42,791 nt of DNA from an uncultured Clostridia bacterium (GCA_945873295.1 CAMCCS010000004.1:1-42791), one strand, 5' to 3'. Counted from the first letter of the stretch, positions 32,939 through 40,275 are shown. The notes: generated by a model from the sequence alone, not told the origin. A program made the numbers and translations.

Positions 32939-33307
32939 ATGGAACCAACGGTACTGATGTATAATCTGCCTCCCACGGTCCGGGCACAGGTGGAGGCGCT
33001 GTGCCGGGAAATCGGTGCGGCGGCACGGAATGTGGAGAAAACCAGGCAGGGCCTTTCCCTAGGCGCGCTGCTGGGAATGCTCCCGGAAGTGCCCGGGGGC
33101 GCTGCGGTACCGGGTCAGATGCTGGTGCTGGCGTATTTTGACCAGGACATGCTGGATGCCTTTTTGCGGGGCTTCCGGGTGCGGCAGATTCCGCCCATTC
33201 CCCACAAGGCCATGCTGACCCTGACCAATACCGCCTGGACGGGCCCTCAGCTGTACGAGAACCTTTCCCGGGAAATGGCCGCAATCAAAGCCAACCGGGG
33301 AAAATGA
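32939..33307 (+). CDS. DUF3783 domain protein
   Basis: A 122-residue protein. The C-terminal half (about 62-118) fits DUF3783: LVLAYFDQDMLDAFLRGFR, IPPIPHKAMLTLTNTAWTGPQLYENLSREMAA. The N-terminal half (MEPTVLMYNLP) is a short alpha/beta lead-in. No enzymatic motif is apparent and the function is unknown. ATG at 32939 follows AAAGGAAAGTGG. It lies downstream of the cytidine-deaminase-like gene on the same strand. Confidence 0.78.
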   Translation: MEPTVLMYNLPPTVRAQVEALCREIGAAARNVEKTRQGLSLGALLGMLPEVPGGAAVPGQMLVLAYFDQDMLDAFLRGFRVRQIPPIPHKAMLTLTNTAWTGPQLYENLSREMAAIKANRGK

Positions 33308-33367
33308 AAAACGCTTATCTGCTGAACACAGAAAAGCAGCAAATTGGAATTTGACGGGCCGTTAGAA

Positions 33368-33541
33368 CGTGTCATTCCGAACCAGTGCGCACACTGGTGT
33401 GGGAATCTCCATCGAATTCCAGGCAGCCTATCGTCATACAGACTGTCCTTTTTACACCGTTTTCCGAAGTTCATCTACGAGAAATTGTGCTTCTATCCGG
33501 GAGATTGCCACACCAGTCTGAGGACTGGTTCGCAATGACTG
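33368..33541. repeat. Family B repeat, copy 7 (opposite orientation)
   Basis: GTCATTCCGAACCAGTGCGCACACTGGTG, then GGGAATCTCCATCG, a spacer of about 80 bases, and CCGGGAGATTGCCACACCAG...CTGGTTCGCAATGAC. The order of the halves is reversed relative to copy 1, so the unit is inserted the other way round. The spacer shares AGGCAGCCTATCGTCATAC with the complement of the copy 3 spacer. Confidence 0.8.
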
Positions 33542-33575
33542 GAAATTCGCCAAATTCCCAATTTACTGCACCACA

Positions 33576-33652
33576 GAACGATACCGAGCGGCGCAGGGCA
33601 AAAACGATTACACATATTTTGCGCACGACTTGGCCGCCCGCCCTGCGGGCAA
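33576..33652. repeat. Family C repeat, copy 2
   Basis: ACGATACCGAGCGGCGCAGGG, AACGATTACACA, GCGCACGACTTGG and the hairpin CCGCCCGCCCTGCGGGC match the family C pattern seen at 15834 and 40543, with more differences. It lies just before the GH1 gene. Nothing else is evident in 33653-33705. Confidence 0.6.
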
Positions 33653-33720
33653 ATTCCAATTTATCTGTCTGCTGCGGAAAGCCGACATACAAAAGAATCC
33701 GGGAACAGGAGAATAAAGCA

Positions 33721-35046
33721 ATGGGATTTTCAAATAATTTTCTTTGGGGCGCCGCCACCGCTGCCTATCAGGTAGAGGGCGCCTATGATACTGACGGGAA
33801 AGGAATGGGCATCTGGGACGCCCTCAGTGCCGGCCATGTGGTCCATGGGGACAACGGCAATATCGCCTGCGACCATTACCGTAGGTTTCGGGAGGATGTT
33901 GCGATCATGAAGTCTTTGGGACTGAAAGCCTACCGGTTTTCCGTGAGCTGGCCCCGGGTTATGCCGGAGGAAGGAAAAGTGAATCCCAAGGGCCTTACGT
34001 TTTATTCGGTTCTGGTGGATGAACTGCTGGCCGCGGGCATTGAGCCCATGGTCACGCTGTTTCACTGGAACCTGCCCATGTGGGCCCATGAAAAGGGCGG
34101 CTGGGCCTGGGAGGGCATTTCCGACGCTTTTGCTGCCTATGCAAAAGTGGTGGTGGACGCCCTTTCAGACCGGGTTTCCTACTGGATGACCATTAACGAG
34201 CCCTGCTGTTTTATCGGCCTGGGTTATTTGACCGGAGACCACGCACCCTTTGAACGTGGCAATGGAGGTCCGGAAGATCAAAAGAAGTTTGCGGCCCTGA
34301 CCCGCAATACCCTCCTTGCCCACGGCAAGGCGGTTCGGGTGATTCGGGAGAAGGGGAAAAAGCCGCCCAAAATCGGCGCGGCGCTGAACGGCAATCTGTA
34401 TGAGCCCCGGGGAAATACCCCGGAAGCGATAGAGGAAGCCCGGGTGCGGACCTTCGGTGGGGACGGGTCTTTCAGCGATGTCCACTGGTGGGCTGACCCC
34501 ATGATCCTGGGCAAAGCCAGCAAGCTCCAGCGTACCTTTTTAAGCGACGGGGATCTCGCGGTAATCTGTCAAAAGCTGGACTTTTTCGGTTACAACAGCT
34601 ACCATACCAGTAACTTTGTCGACGATGACGGCCATAATCCGGAGGTGTATCCCGGAATGCCCAGGACTGCTATGGGCTGGCCCATTACCCCCAATGCCCT
34701 GCGGTGGGCGGCCCGCTTCTTCTATGACCGGTACCGGCTTCCCATTCTCATTACGGAAAACGGCATGGCAAACTGCGACTTCGTAATGGGCGACGGCTGT
34801 GTCCACGATCCCCAGCGGGCTGAATACATCCGGGGGTATCTAGCGGGACTCAAGCAGACGGTGGAGGAGGGCGTGCCGGTTCTGGGCTACCTCTACTGGT
34901 CCTTGCTGGACAATTTCGAGTGGGCCTTTGGCTACGACAAGCGGTTCGGTCTGGTGCATGTGGATTACCGAACCCAGAAGCGGACCATCAAGGATTCTGC
35001 TTATATGTACCGGGAAATCATCCGCACCAACGGCGCGGAGATGTAA
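33721..35046 (+). CDS. Beta-glucosidase/6-phospho-beta-glucosidase-like, GH1
   Basis: A 441-residue TIM-barrel GH1 enzyme of normal length. The N-terminal signature is FLWGAATAAYQVEGAYDTDGKG. The acid/base Glu is in TINEPCCF and the nucleophile in ILITENGMAN. LFHWNLPMWAHEKGGW and the C-terminal YWSLLDNFEWAFGYDKRFGLVHVDY are also diagnostic. No phospho-binding SxxK cluster is apparent, so a plain beta-glucosidase acting on imported cello-oligosaccharides or aryl glucosides is favoured. Start: ATG at 33721 after CAGGAG. The frame is open back to 33385, but that stretch is repeat DNA. It ends at a terminator. Confidence 0.92.
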   Translation: MGFSNNFLWGAATAAYQVEGAYDTDGKGMGIWDALSAGHVVHGDNGNIACDHYRRFREDVAIMKSLGLKAYRFSVSWPRVMPEEGKVNPKGLTFYSVLVDELLAAGIEPMVTLFHWNLPMWAHEKGGWAWEGISDAFAAYAKVVVDALSDRVSYWMTINEPCCFIGLGYLTGDHAPFERGNGGPEDQKKFAALTRNTLLAHGKAVRVIREKGKKPPKIGAALNGNLYEPRGNTPEAIEEARVRTFGGDGSFSDVHWWADPMILGKASKLQRTFLSDGDLAVICQKLDFFGYNSYHTSNFVDDDGHNPEVYPGMPRTAMGWPITPNALRWAARFFYDRYRLPILITENGMANCDFVMGDGCVHDPQRAEYIRGYLAGLKQTVEEGVPVLGYLYWSLLDNFEWAFGYDKRFGLVHVDYRTQKRTIKDSAYMYREIIRTNGAEM

Positions 35047-35064
35047 ATCTATATCAGCAATTGC

Positions 35065-35100
35065 CGAGGGGCTGCCCAAATGGACAGCCCCTCGTTTTTT
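35065..35100 (+). terminator. Rho-independent terminator after the GH1 gene
   Basis: CGAGGGGCTG-CC pairs with GG-ACAGCCCCTCG around an AAAT loop, followed by six T. It is 18 bases after the stop and just before the convergent XRE gene. Confidence 0.9.
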
Positions 35101-35104
35101 CTAA

Positions 35105-35323
35105 TTATAGTATCTGATCCGTGTCGCTGGGAATGTACTCTACAAGATCTTCAATCCGGCATCCCAGAATCCGGCACAGGTCGTTCAGTGTGGTGGTGGT
35201 TACGGGCTTATTCTTCCGCAGCTTATCGATGGTGGAGCTGGAAAGATGGTGATTTTTGATCAGGGTATAGGTGGATTCCGGGGACCGCTTCAGGGTTTCC
35301 CAAAAGGGCCGATAAATAATCAA
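35105..35323 (-). CDS. XRE-family helix-turn-helix regulator (72 residues)
   Basis: A 72-residue Cro/CI-like DNA-binding protein. TYTLIKNHHLSSSTIDKLRKNKPVT is the helix-turn-helix and TLNDLCRILGCRIEDLVEYIP is the standard tail of small clostridial XRE regulators. Start: TTG at 35323, 7 bases after the strong site AAGGAGGGTGG. The frame extends upstream but without a ribosome site, through the promoter region. It is divergent from the CxxC-repeat surface protein gene (150 bases between starts), and is its likely regulator. It is AT-richer than the neighbouring genes. Confidence 0.82.
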   Translation of the reverse strand: MIIYRPFWETLKRSPESTYTLIKNHHLSSSTIDKLRKNKPVTTTTLNDLCRILGCRIEDLVEYIPSDTDQIL

Positions 35324-35375
35324 TTTGCCACCCTCCTTGTTGAAATAAATCCTATAGTAGATTAGAAAAAAACTC

Positions 35376-35404
35376 TTGACTATAGTCGCTATAATGACTA
35401 TAAT
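35376..35404 (+). promoter_or_regulatory. Promoter of the surface protein-sortase pair, with repeated ACTATA boxes
   Basis: TTGACT (35376-35381), a 17-base spacer and a perfect TATAAT (35399-35404). The palindrome GACTATAGTC (35379-35388) overlaps the -35 and the box TATAATGACTATAATG repeats the motif within the spacer and -10. A possible opposing promoter for the XRE gene (TAGTCA, 17 bases, TACTAT on the minus strand) overlaps the same boxes. A shared operator for the XRE protein is likely but inferred. Confidence 0.65.
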
Positions 35405-35473
35405 GTGCTTGAGGATGCGTGGGTGATACCCCCATGTGCATAAAAACACAACCAACTACAGGAGGGAGCCAAA

Positions 35474-36607
35474 ATGAGGAAAAAAATATTTACCCTGGCA
35501 ATGATTCTGATACTTGTCATCAGCATCCTGCCGATGGCTGTTTACGCGGAGGATCCGTGTGCGGAGCATGTTGGCGCGGATGGAAACTGCGTGTGTGACA
35601 ACTGTGGGGCGGCGGTACATGATCCCAGATATTTTCAGGTACCCGGCGGAGAGGGACACGTACAAATCTGCCTGAAATGCGATGCGGAATTAAGCACTGT
35701 AGAATCCCATAGCATGGTGGATGGCACATGCTCGGTTTGTGATTATAGCCCCTGCGCGGGTGGTAATCATACTTTCGGTACAGAGGGTGCGGGAAAGCAC
35801 TATTGTACGTATTGTACCTATTTTACTATCTGCATCGATGAAAACGCAGACTGCGTGTGCGACATCTGCGGTGAAGCGTGGCACGGAGACCTTTGGGTAC
35901 TGTACGACGCGGAAGGCCATTGGGAAGAGTGTAAACAATGCAATCAAATTATTAGGAAGAAAGAAAACCATTATGATATGGACAACGATGGGTTCTGTGA
36001 CTGGTGCTATTATCAGACCGGTGAATGCACCCATCCGGCCGAGAATGTCGTGTGGTACCGCGATCAGGATGGCCATGAGCAGTACTGTAATAAATGCGGC
36101 AAGCGTTTTGTAGAATGGACAGAGCATGACGCTCCCTGCGATATCTGCGGCTATAATCCCTGCCCCAATGACCAGCATACCTTTGGGGAAGAGGGATTCC
36201 AAAAGCACAAGTGTCAGATATGTGGCTACTGGACAGACTGCGAGGATGCGGACAATGACTGCGTATGTGACATCTGCGGAGACGAATATCACAACCTGGG
36301 GCAGGATTGGGATATTCAGAGTGATGAAAACTATCATTTTGCCATCTGCCCGGTGTGCGGCCAACCAGCTTACAAAACACAGCATTATGACGAAAACCAG
36401 GATGGTAAGTGTGATGGCTGCGGACATGCAATAAATGGCCAAAACACCGATAACCCTGATAACCCCAATCAGCCTGCTGACAGCGAGGATAAGACAGGGC
36501 TGGACGATGTTCCCAAGACAGGCGACCTGTCCGAGATTGTGCTGGGCGTGGCCGTGCTGGGATTTGCGGCGTGCGGTGTGGTGCTGATGAAAAAGTGGGC
36601 TGTTTAA
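35474..36607 (+). CDS. Secreted CxxC-repeat surface protein with VPKTG sorting signal
   Basis: A 377-residue exported protein. A signal peptide spans 1-25 (cut after VYA). Residues 29-316 carry 13 CxxC pairs (41, 66, 86, 111, 129, 153, 175, 205, 222, 247, 265, 292, 313) about 20 to 30 residues apart, like strings of zinc knuckles. Many follow Asp-rich turns (DENADCVCDIC, DMDNDGFCDWC, DENQDGKCDGC) that resemble EF-hand or dockerin calcium loops. About 80 residues are duplicated (98-178 and 234-316). A Pro/Asn/Asp-rich stalk (322-345) leads to VPKTG (346-350), a membrane segment and KK. ATG at 35474 follows AGGAGGGAG. It is AT-richer than its surroundings. Function is unknown; metal binding or adhesion is plausible. 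Confidence 0.82.
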   Translation: MRKKIFTLAMILILVISILPMAVYAEDPCAEHVGADGNCVCDNCGAAVHDPRYFQVPGGEGHVQICLKCDAELSTVESHSMVDGTCSVCDYSPCAGGNHTFGTEGAGKHYCTYCTYFTICIDENADCVCDICGEAWHGDLWVLYDAEGHWEECKQCNQIIRKKENHYDMDNDGFCDWCYYQTGECTHPAENVVWYRDQDGHEQYCNKCGKRFVEWTEHDAPCDICGYNPCPNDQHTFGEEGFQKHKCQICGYWTDCEDADNDCVCDICGDEYHNLGQDWDIQSDENYHFAICPVCGQPAYKTQHYDENQDGKCDGCGHAINGQNTDNPDNPNQPADSEDKTGLDDVPKTGDLSEIVLGVAVLGFAACGVVLMKKWAV

Positions 36608-36627
36608 GGTGCTGAATTATCCGGGAA

Positions 36628-36659
36628 ATTGCGAACCGGCGAAAACGTCGGTTCGCAAT
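36628..36659. repeat. Short family B-derived hairpin between surface protein and sortase genes
   Basis: ATTGCGAACCG-GCG and its partner CG-T-CGGTTCGCAAT close a 14-pair stem with an AAAA loop, with one G-T wobble. The flanks ATTGCGAACC and GGTTCGCAATGACAC are the ends of the family B unit, here collapsed to a single minimal hairpin. It has no T-tract, so it may reduce, not stop, transcription into the sortase gene. Confidence 0.65.
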
Positions 36660-36694
36660 GACACGTTTTGGACAGATAGCGGCTAAGGAGCAAT

Positions 36695-37531
36695 ATGGGC
36701 AGAAGAGACCAATCGGGAAAATACCTGAAAAAGAAAAGCATGTGGGCAGCCGCGGTGCTGGCAGTCCTGCTCTGCCTGTCTGCGTTGGTAATCGTAGGGA
36801 TGCTTTGGCACAGGGCAGCGAAGCAGCAGGACTTCCGGGAATTGGCGGAACAGGTCAGGGAATACACAGAAGAACCCTCCGAGACTACAACGGAGCCTGT
36901 TCCATCCACGGGGGAAGCAGAAAGCCGGGAGACTGTCCCTGAGCCCCAGCCTGAGATTCTTCCCCAATACCGGGAGCTTTATGCGGAGAATCCGGACTTT
37001 TTCGGTTGGATCACCATTCCGGACACGAAAATCGACTATCCGGTGATGCGCACCCCGGAGGATCCGGAAAAATACCTCCATATGGATTTCTATGGCGCGT
37101 ACAGCTATGCGGGGACGCTTTTTGCGGATGCCAAGTGCGGCGATGATAGCGACAACCTCTTGATCTACGGCCACAATATGAAGGATGGAAGCATGTTCCG
37201 GTCGCTGATGAAATATGAGCAGAAAAACTATTGGAAGGAGCACCCTACCATCGTGTTCAATACCCTGTACGAGGAAGGAGAATACGAGGTGCTGGCGGCT
37301 TTCTATGACCGGGTGTACTACAAAGCGGAGGACTGCTTCAAATTCTACAAGTTCATCAACGCGGCAAATGAAGCGGAATTTGATGACGCTGTGGCGTATT
37401 TTCAAAGCAAGGCCCTGTATGACACCGGTGTGACGGCCAGCTACGGGGACCGGCTGATCACCCTGGTGACCTGCTCTTACCATACGGAAAACGGTAGATT
37501 CGTGGTAGTAGCGAGGAAGCAGCAGACATAG
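36695..37531 (+). CDS. srtB: Class B sortase
   Basis: A 278-residue transpeptidase that joins sorting-signal proteins to the cell wall. A membrane anchor is at 17-37, a Glu/Pro/Thr-rich stalk at 55-88, and the sortase barrel begins at PQYRELYAENPDFFGWITIP, a class B hallmark. Catalytic residues are His160 (LLIYGHNM), Cys260 (LVTCSYHTENG) and Arg268 (GRFVVVAR). Length and the insert between His and Cys fit SrtB. ATG at 36695 follows AAGGAGCAAT. It is 87 bases after the surface protein gene. That VPKTG signal resembles the PxTG motifs used by clostridial SrtB enzymes, so this is the likely substrate. Confidence 0.9.
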   Translation: MGRRDQSGKYLKKKSMWAAAVLAVLLCLSALVIVGMLWHRAAKQQDFRELAEQVREYTEEPSETTTEPVPSTGEAESRETVPEPQPEILPQYRELYAENPDFFGWITIPDTKIDYPVMRTPEDPEKYLHMDFYGAYSYAGTLFADAKCGDDSDNLLIYGHNMKDGSMFRSLMKYEQKNYWKEHPTIVFNTLYEEGEYEVLAAFYDRVYYKAEDCFKFYKFINAANEAEFDDAVAYFQSKALYDTGVTASYGDRLITLVTCSYHTENGRFVVVARKQQT

Positions 37532-37559
37532 CGGTTTATAGAATCCAGCTATAAAATCA

Positions 37560-37605
37560 ATGTGTAACGGCTCTGCATGGCGCGCCATGCAGAGCCGTTA
37601 CACAT
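37560..37605. terminator. Perfect 46-bp palindrome between convergent genes
   Basis: An uninterrupted 46-bp inverted repeat with no loop, centred on GGCGCGCC (37579-37586). It starts 28 bases after the sortase stop and ends 5 bases before the stop of the convergent 50-residue gene. On the plus strand GCTTTTAC follows, and on the minus strand TTGATTTTAT, so it can serve as a bidirectional terminator. Confidence 0.75.
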
Positions 37606-37609
37606 GCTT

Positions 37610-37762
37610 TTACAGATCGTCCGCGTCCTGGACAGGGGTGTCATTCCGGTTTTCCGGTATGCCAGTCCAGCTTCCCTGCGGATCGGTCTTTGGGTTTTCC
37701 ATCCGGGCAAGGGGCTGTTTGTCCACCTTGGGCGTTGGCTTCGGTTTCTTCTTTTGGATCAT
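37610..37762 (-). CDS. 50-residue basic/acidic small protein (DPQGSWTG motif)
   Basis: A 50-codon frame: basic start MIQKKKPKPTPKVDKQPL, then NPKTDPQGSWTGIPENRND, ending TPVQDADDL. Short proteins with a DPQGS-TG-P core and a VQDADDL end are common in clostridial genomes, usually unannotated, so I regard this as a real gene. It is Pro/Asp/Lys-rich and probably disordered, with no known function. ATG at 37762 follows GGGGGAAG. It is 54 bases downstream of the ABC permease gene on the same strand, possibly the last gene of that operon. Confidence 0.72.
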   Translation of the reverse strand: MIQKKKPKPTPKVDKQPLARMENPKTDPQGSWTGIPENRNDTPVQDADDL

Positions 37763-37816
37763 GCTTCTTCCCCCAGCGAAAAGTTATGGCAATGGGAATA
37801 TGCCGTTGGGGATAGT

Positions 37817-38602
37817 TTATCCAATATCTTTCCGCTGATACCAAGTAAACGCGGCGGCGATTCCCAGGAGGGTAAAGATGGCTCCGGCGGCCAGGTACTT
37901 TCCGCAGAGGGCACCGTCCGTCAGAATCTGGGCCCCGTCGGTAAAGCCATAGGGGGTAAAGTATTTCAAAAACGCGGTTTCCTCCATCAGGTTTGCCACG
38001 ATGTTCAGGAAATAGAACATTGCCGCAAGGCCCAGTCCCAGGCCGGCGCCCCCGGTGCGCAGAAACGCGGAGATCCCGAAGAGGATAGCGGCGGTTTCCA
38101 CCTGCATGAGAAAGTACGCGGTAAACATCAGAAACAGGGACTTTACCGGCGGTTCCTCTCCGATGATGATAACGCAGGCGGCGGTAATGGCAATGTTAAC
38201 AAGATTCAAAATGGCAACCTGGGCCAGCACGGCCAGGAGCTTCTGAGCAACGACGCTCCTGCGGGAGATGGGGTGGGCCAGCAGAAATTCAGCGGTGTGG
38301 CCGCTTTCCTCCTTGGCAAGGGCCTGAATTCCAATGAGGGCCGCATAAAAGCCGCCGCCCAGGCCCAGCACATTCCCGCACTCCACGGAAAAGAAGCCGG
38401 GGAAGGAGCCAAAGTTGATCCTGTCCATGCCGAAGGCACGGGAGAAGCCGCCCATCTGGGAAAACATGGCGCTCACCTCGTCCATCTGCGCTGCCATGCT
38501 GGGGTAAATGAGGATGCACAGCCCCAGCATAAAGCCGATGGAAAGGGTCCAGACGGCAAGCGAGAGTCTGCCCTGGCGCAGTTCGTGACGGAAAACGGTC
38601 AT
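37817..38602 (-). CDS. ABC-2 type transporter permease
   Basis: A 261-residue membrane protein with six hydrophobic segments. It starts MTVFRHELRQGRLSLAVWTLSIGFMLG and has the ABC-2 permease pattern EESGHTAEFLLAHPISRRSVVAQKLL after the second segment, common in BcrB/NatB-like and export permeases. Its start overlaps the end of the ATPase gene by 4 bases (ATGA), so the two are translated together. It should form a homodimer with the ATPase and export a small hydrophobic compound or peptide. The substrate is unknown. Confidence 0.86.
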   Translation of the reverse strand: MTVFRHELRQGRLSLAVWTLSIGFMLGLCILIYPSMAAQMDEVSAMFSQMGGFSRAFGMDRINFGSFPGFFSVECGNVLGLGGGFYAALIGIQALAKEESGHTAEFLLAHPISRRSVVAQKLLAVLAQVAILNLVNIAITAACVIIIGEEPPVKSLFLMFTAYFLMQVETAAILFGISAFLRTGGAGLGLGLAAMFYFLNIVANLMEETAFLKYFTPYGFTDGAQILTDGALCGKYLAAGAIFTLLGIAAAFTWYQRKDIG

Positions 38603-39477
38603 ACTTCTCCCTCCTTATTGTAGTAATGCAGGAATACTTCCTCCAGATCCGGTTCGGAGATGGATACATCCGTAACGGGCAGGGCGGCAAGGGCGGAAAG
38701 AAGCTGTCCCGGCTCTCCGCTGTAAAGGAAGCTGACGGTATTTCCCTCTGCTTTGCCGCTGCGTACGCCGGGAAGCGCCGGGACCCGCTGTGCGCCCTGC
38801 AGACTGACCCGCTTGACTCCGGTGTGGCCCAGCTCCTCCACGCTGCCCGTGGTCAGAAGCTTTCCCTCCCGGATAATGGCGGCGTGGGCACAGTAGCGCT
38901 GCACCTCCGACAGCACATGGCTGGACAGGAAAACCGTAGCGCCCTCCTTGTTCCGCTCCTGAAGCAGGCGGTAGAATTCCCGCTGGATGAGCGGATCCAG
39001 GCCGCTGGTGGGTTCGTCCAGAATGTAGAGCCTGGGCTTGTGCTGCAGGGCGCAGACGATCCCCGCTTTCTTCCGGTTGCCCAGGGAGAGCTGGTCGATC
39101 TTCCGGTCCGGGTCCAAGTCCAGGGCCCGGCACAGCCGCTCCGCTTCCTCCCGGCAGTCCATCTTCCGAAGATCGGCGGACAGCTTCAGCAGCTCCCGCA
39201 CCCGCATTCCGTTATAAAATGCGGTCTCCGAGGGAAGATATCCAACCTGCCGGAGAATTCCGGTGGTATCTTCCCGGACCTCCTTTCCAAAGATCCGAAC
39301 CGAACCGCTGGTGGGGGCGATCAGCCCTAAGCACAGGCGGATGGTGGTGCTTTTCCCTGCACCGTTGGGGCCGATAAAACCGAAGAAGTCTCCCTCCGGC
39401 ACCGTGAGGGTCACGTTGTTAATTCCCCGGTGCTTCCCGTACAGCTTCGTCAGATTCTCCGTCTGAATGGCATTCAT
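38599..39477 (-). CDS. ABC transporter ATP-binding protein
   Basis: A 292-residue ATPase. Walker A is GPNGAGKSTT, Q-loop LPSETAF (Glu in place of Gln nearby), signature LSLGNRKKAGI (an LSxGN variant), Walker B LYILDEPTSGLDP and switch His SSHVLSE. The C-terminal 75 residues are the extension found in CcmA/NatA-like drug exporters. Start: ATG at 39477 is 8 bases after AGGA. Upstream in-frame ATGs at 39498 and 39486 lie before or at that site. The 5' end overlaps the tetR-type gene by 59 bases. It works with the ABC-2 permease that follows. Confidence 0.88.
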   Translation of the reverse strand: MNAIQTENLTKLYGKHRGINNVTLTVPEGDFFGFIGPNGAGKSTTIRLCLGLIAPTSGSVRIFGKEVREDTTGILRQVGYLPSETAFYNGMRVRELLKLSADLRKMDCREEAERLCRALDLDPDRKIDQLSLGNRKKAGIVCALQHKPRLYILDEPTSGLDPLIQREFYRLLQERNKEGATVFLSSHVLSEVQRYCAHAAIIREGKLLTTGSVEELGHTGVKRVSLQGAQRVPALPGVRSGKAEGNTVSFLYSGEPGQLLSALAALPVTDVSISEPDLEEVFLHYYNKEGEV

Positions 39478-40093
39478 GGCGTACATCCTTTCTTGCATAG
39501 ATTTCTTTCCAGAATTTCAACAGTCTGCGGAAGTCCGCCTCCATTTTAGCGGCATCCGGCTCCCCCTGCTGTAAGCTCTCCCACAGATACCCCTCGGAGG
39601 CCCAATACATCTCCCGGTACATCATGGTAAGATCCAGCCCGGGCACAAAATCATCGGGATTCAGCCGTGATAGGGCGTTCAGCGCTTTTTTGTCAAAGGC
39701 TGCGCGGTAGCTTTCCTGGATTTTCTGATGAACGGCGGGGTCCTTTTCGTAAAAGGCCTTGATGGTGAAGGCTGCCATGTGGGGATAGCGGGCCATGATC
39801 TGAAACTTGGCCTGCATGCCCCGCTCCATCATTTCAAACAGGTCCGTGAGCTCGTAGCATTTGTAGGCGGTCAGGTAATCAACCGTAATTTTTGCGCCCC
39901 AGTCCCATAGGAACAGGTAAAGCTCCTGCTTGTTGCGGAAGTAGTGAAACAGCAGGGATTTGCTGATCCCGGCCTCCGCCGCGATCTCGCTCATGGGACT
40001 TTTCTTGTAGCTGTTTTGAGAGAACACCCGGAAGCCGGCATTGAGGATCCGCTGCTGCTTTTCCGGGGGAAGGGAAAAGAATTTATCGTTCAT
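39419..40093 (-). CDS. TetR/AcrR-family transcriptional regulator
   Basis: A 224-residue repressor. The N-terminal HTH is FFSLPPEKQQRILNAGFRVFSQNSYKKSPMSEIAAEAGISKSLLFHYFRNKQELYLFL (about 5-62), which matches the TetR_N pattern very well. The rest is the helical ligand-binding domain. The last 20 residues overlap the ABC ATPase gene. ATG at 40093 follows GAGGTGCACC. As the first gene of the operon, it probably represses itself and the exporter until a ligand binds. An inverted repeat matching that role lies just upstream. Confidence 0.88.
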   Translation of the reverse strand: MNDKFFSLPPEKQQRILNAGFRVFSQNSYKKSPMSEIAAEAGISKSLLFHYFRNKQELYLFLWDWGAKITVDYLTAYKCYELTDLFEMMERGMQAKFQIMARYPHMAAFTIKAFYEKDPAVHQKIQESYRAAFDKKALNALSRLNPDDFVPGLDLTMMYREMYWASEGYLWESLQQGEPDAAKMEADFRRLLKFWKEIYARKDVRHECHSDGESDEAVREAPGN

Positions 40094-40104
40094 GGTGCAC
40101 CTCG

Positions 40105-40143
40105 TTGACTGGATCGGTCAATTTCTATTATAATTCGTTGACC
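40105..40143. promoter_or_regulatory. Putative TetR operator with -10 of the exporter operon
   Basis: TTGACTGGATCGGTCAA (40105-40121) is an inverted repeat (TTGAC-7-GTCAA), and a further TTGACC half-site is at 40138-40143. Between them, on the minus strand, lies a perfect TATAAT (40133-40128). The gene starts at 40093, so the dyad lies between the -10 and the start codon, a typical place for autorepression. A clear -35 is not seen. Confidence 0.65.
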
Positions 40144-40275
40144 GTTTTTGGGAAGACCCTTTTTTCTTTTTTTCTGCGGTAACGATTCCGTTGCGCCGGG
40201 GAAGAGCAGATAAATGATCGTTTAGCTGACTACTTTACCTTGGATGGTATGCGGTCCGATGCGGTACGCGGCATG

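Noticed and set aside
15604-33541. A CRISPR array, suggested by repeated palindromic units
   Set aside because: Units are scattered kilobases apart, not evenly spaced, and no cas gene is present.
33385-33720. N-terminal extension of the GH1 enzyme
   Set aside because: The frame is open but runs through family B and C repeats. The conserved GH1 start and the ribosome site support ATG at 33721.
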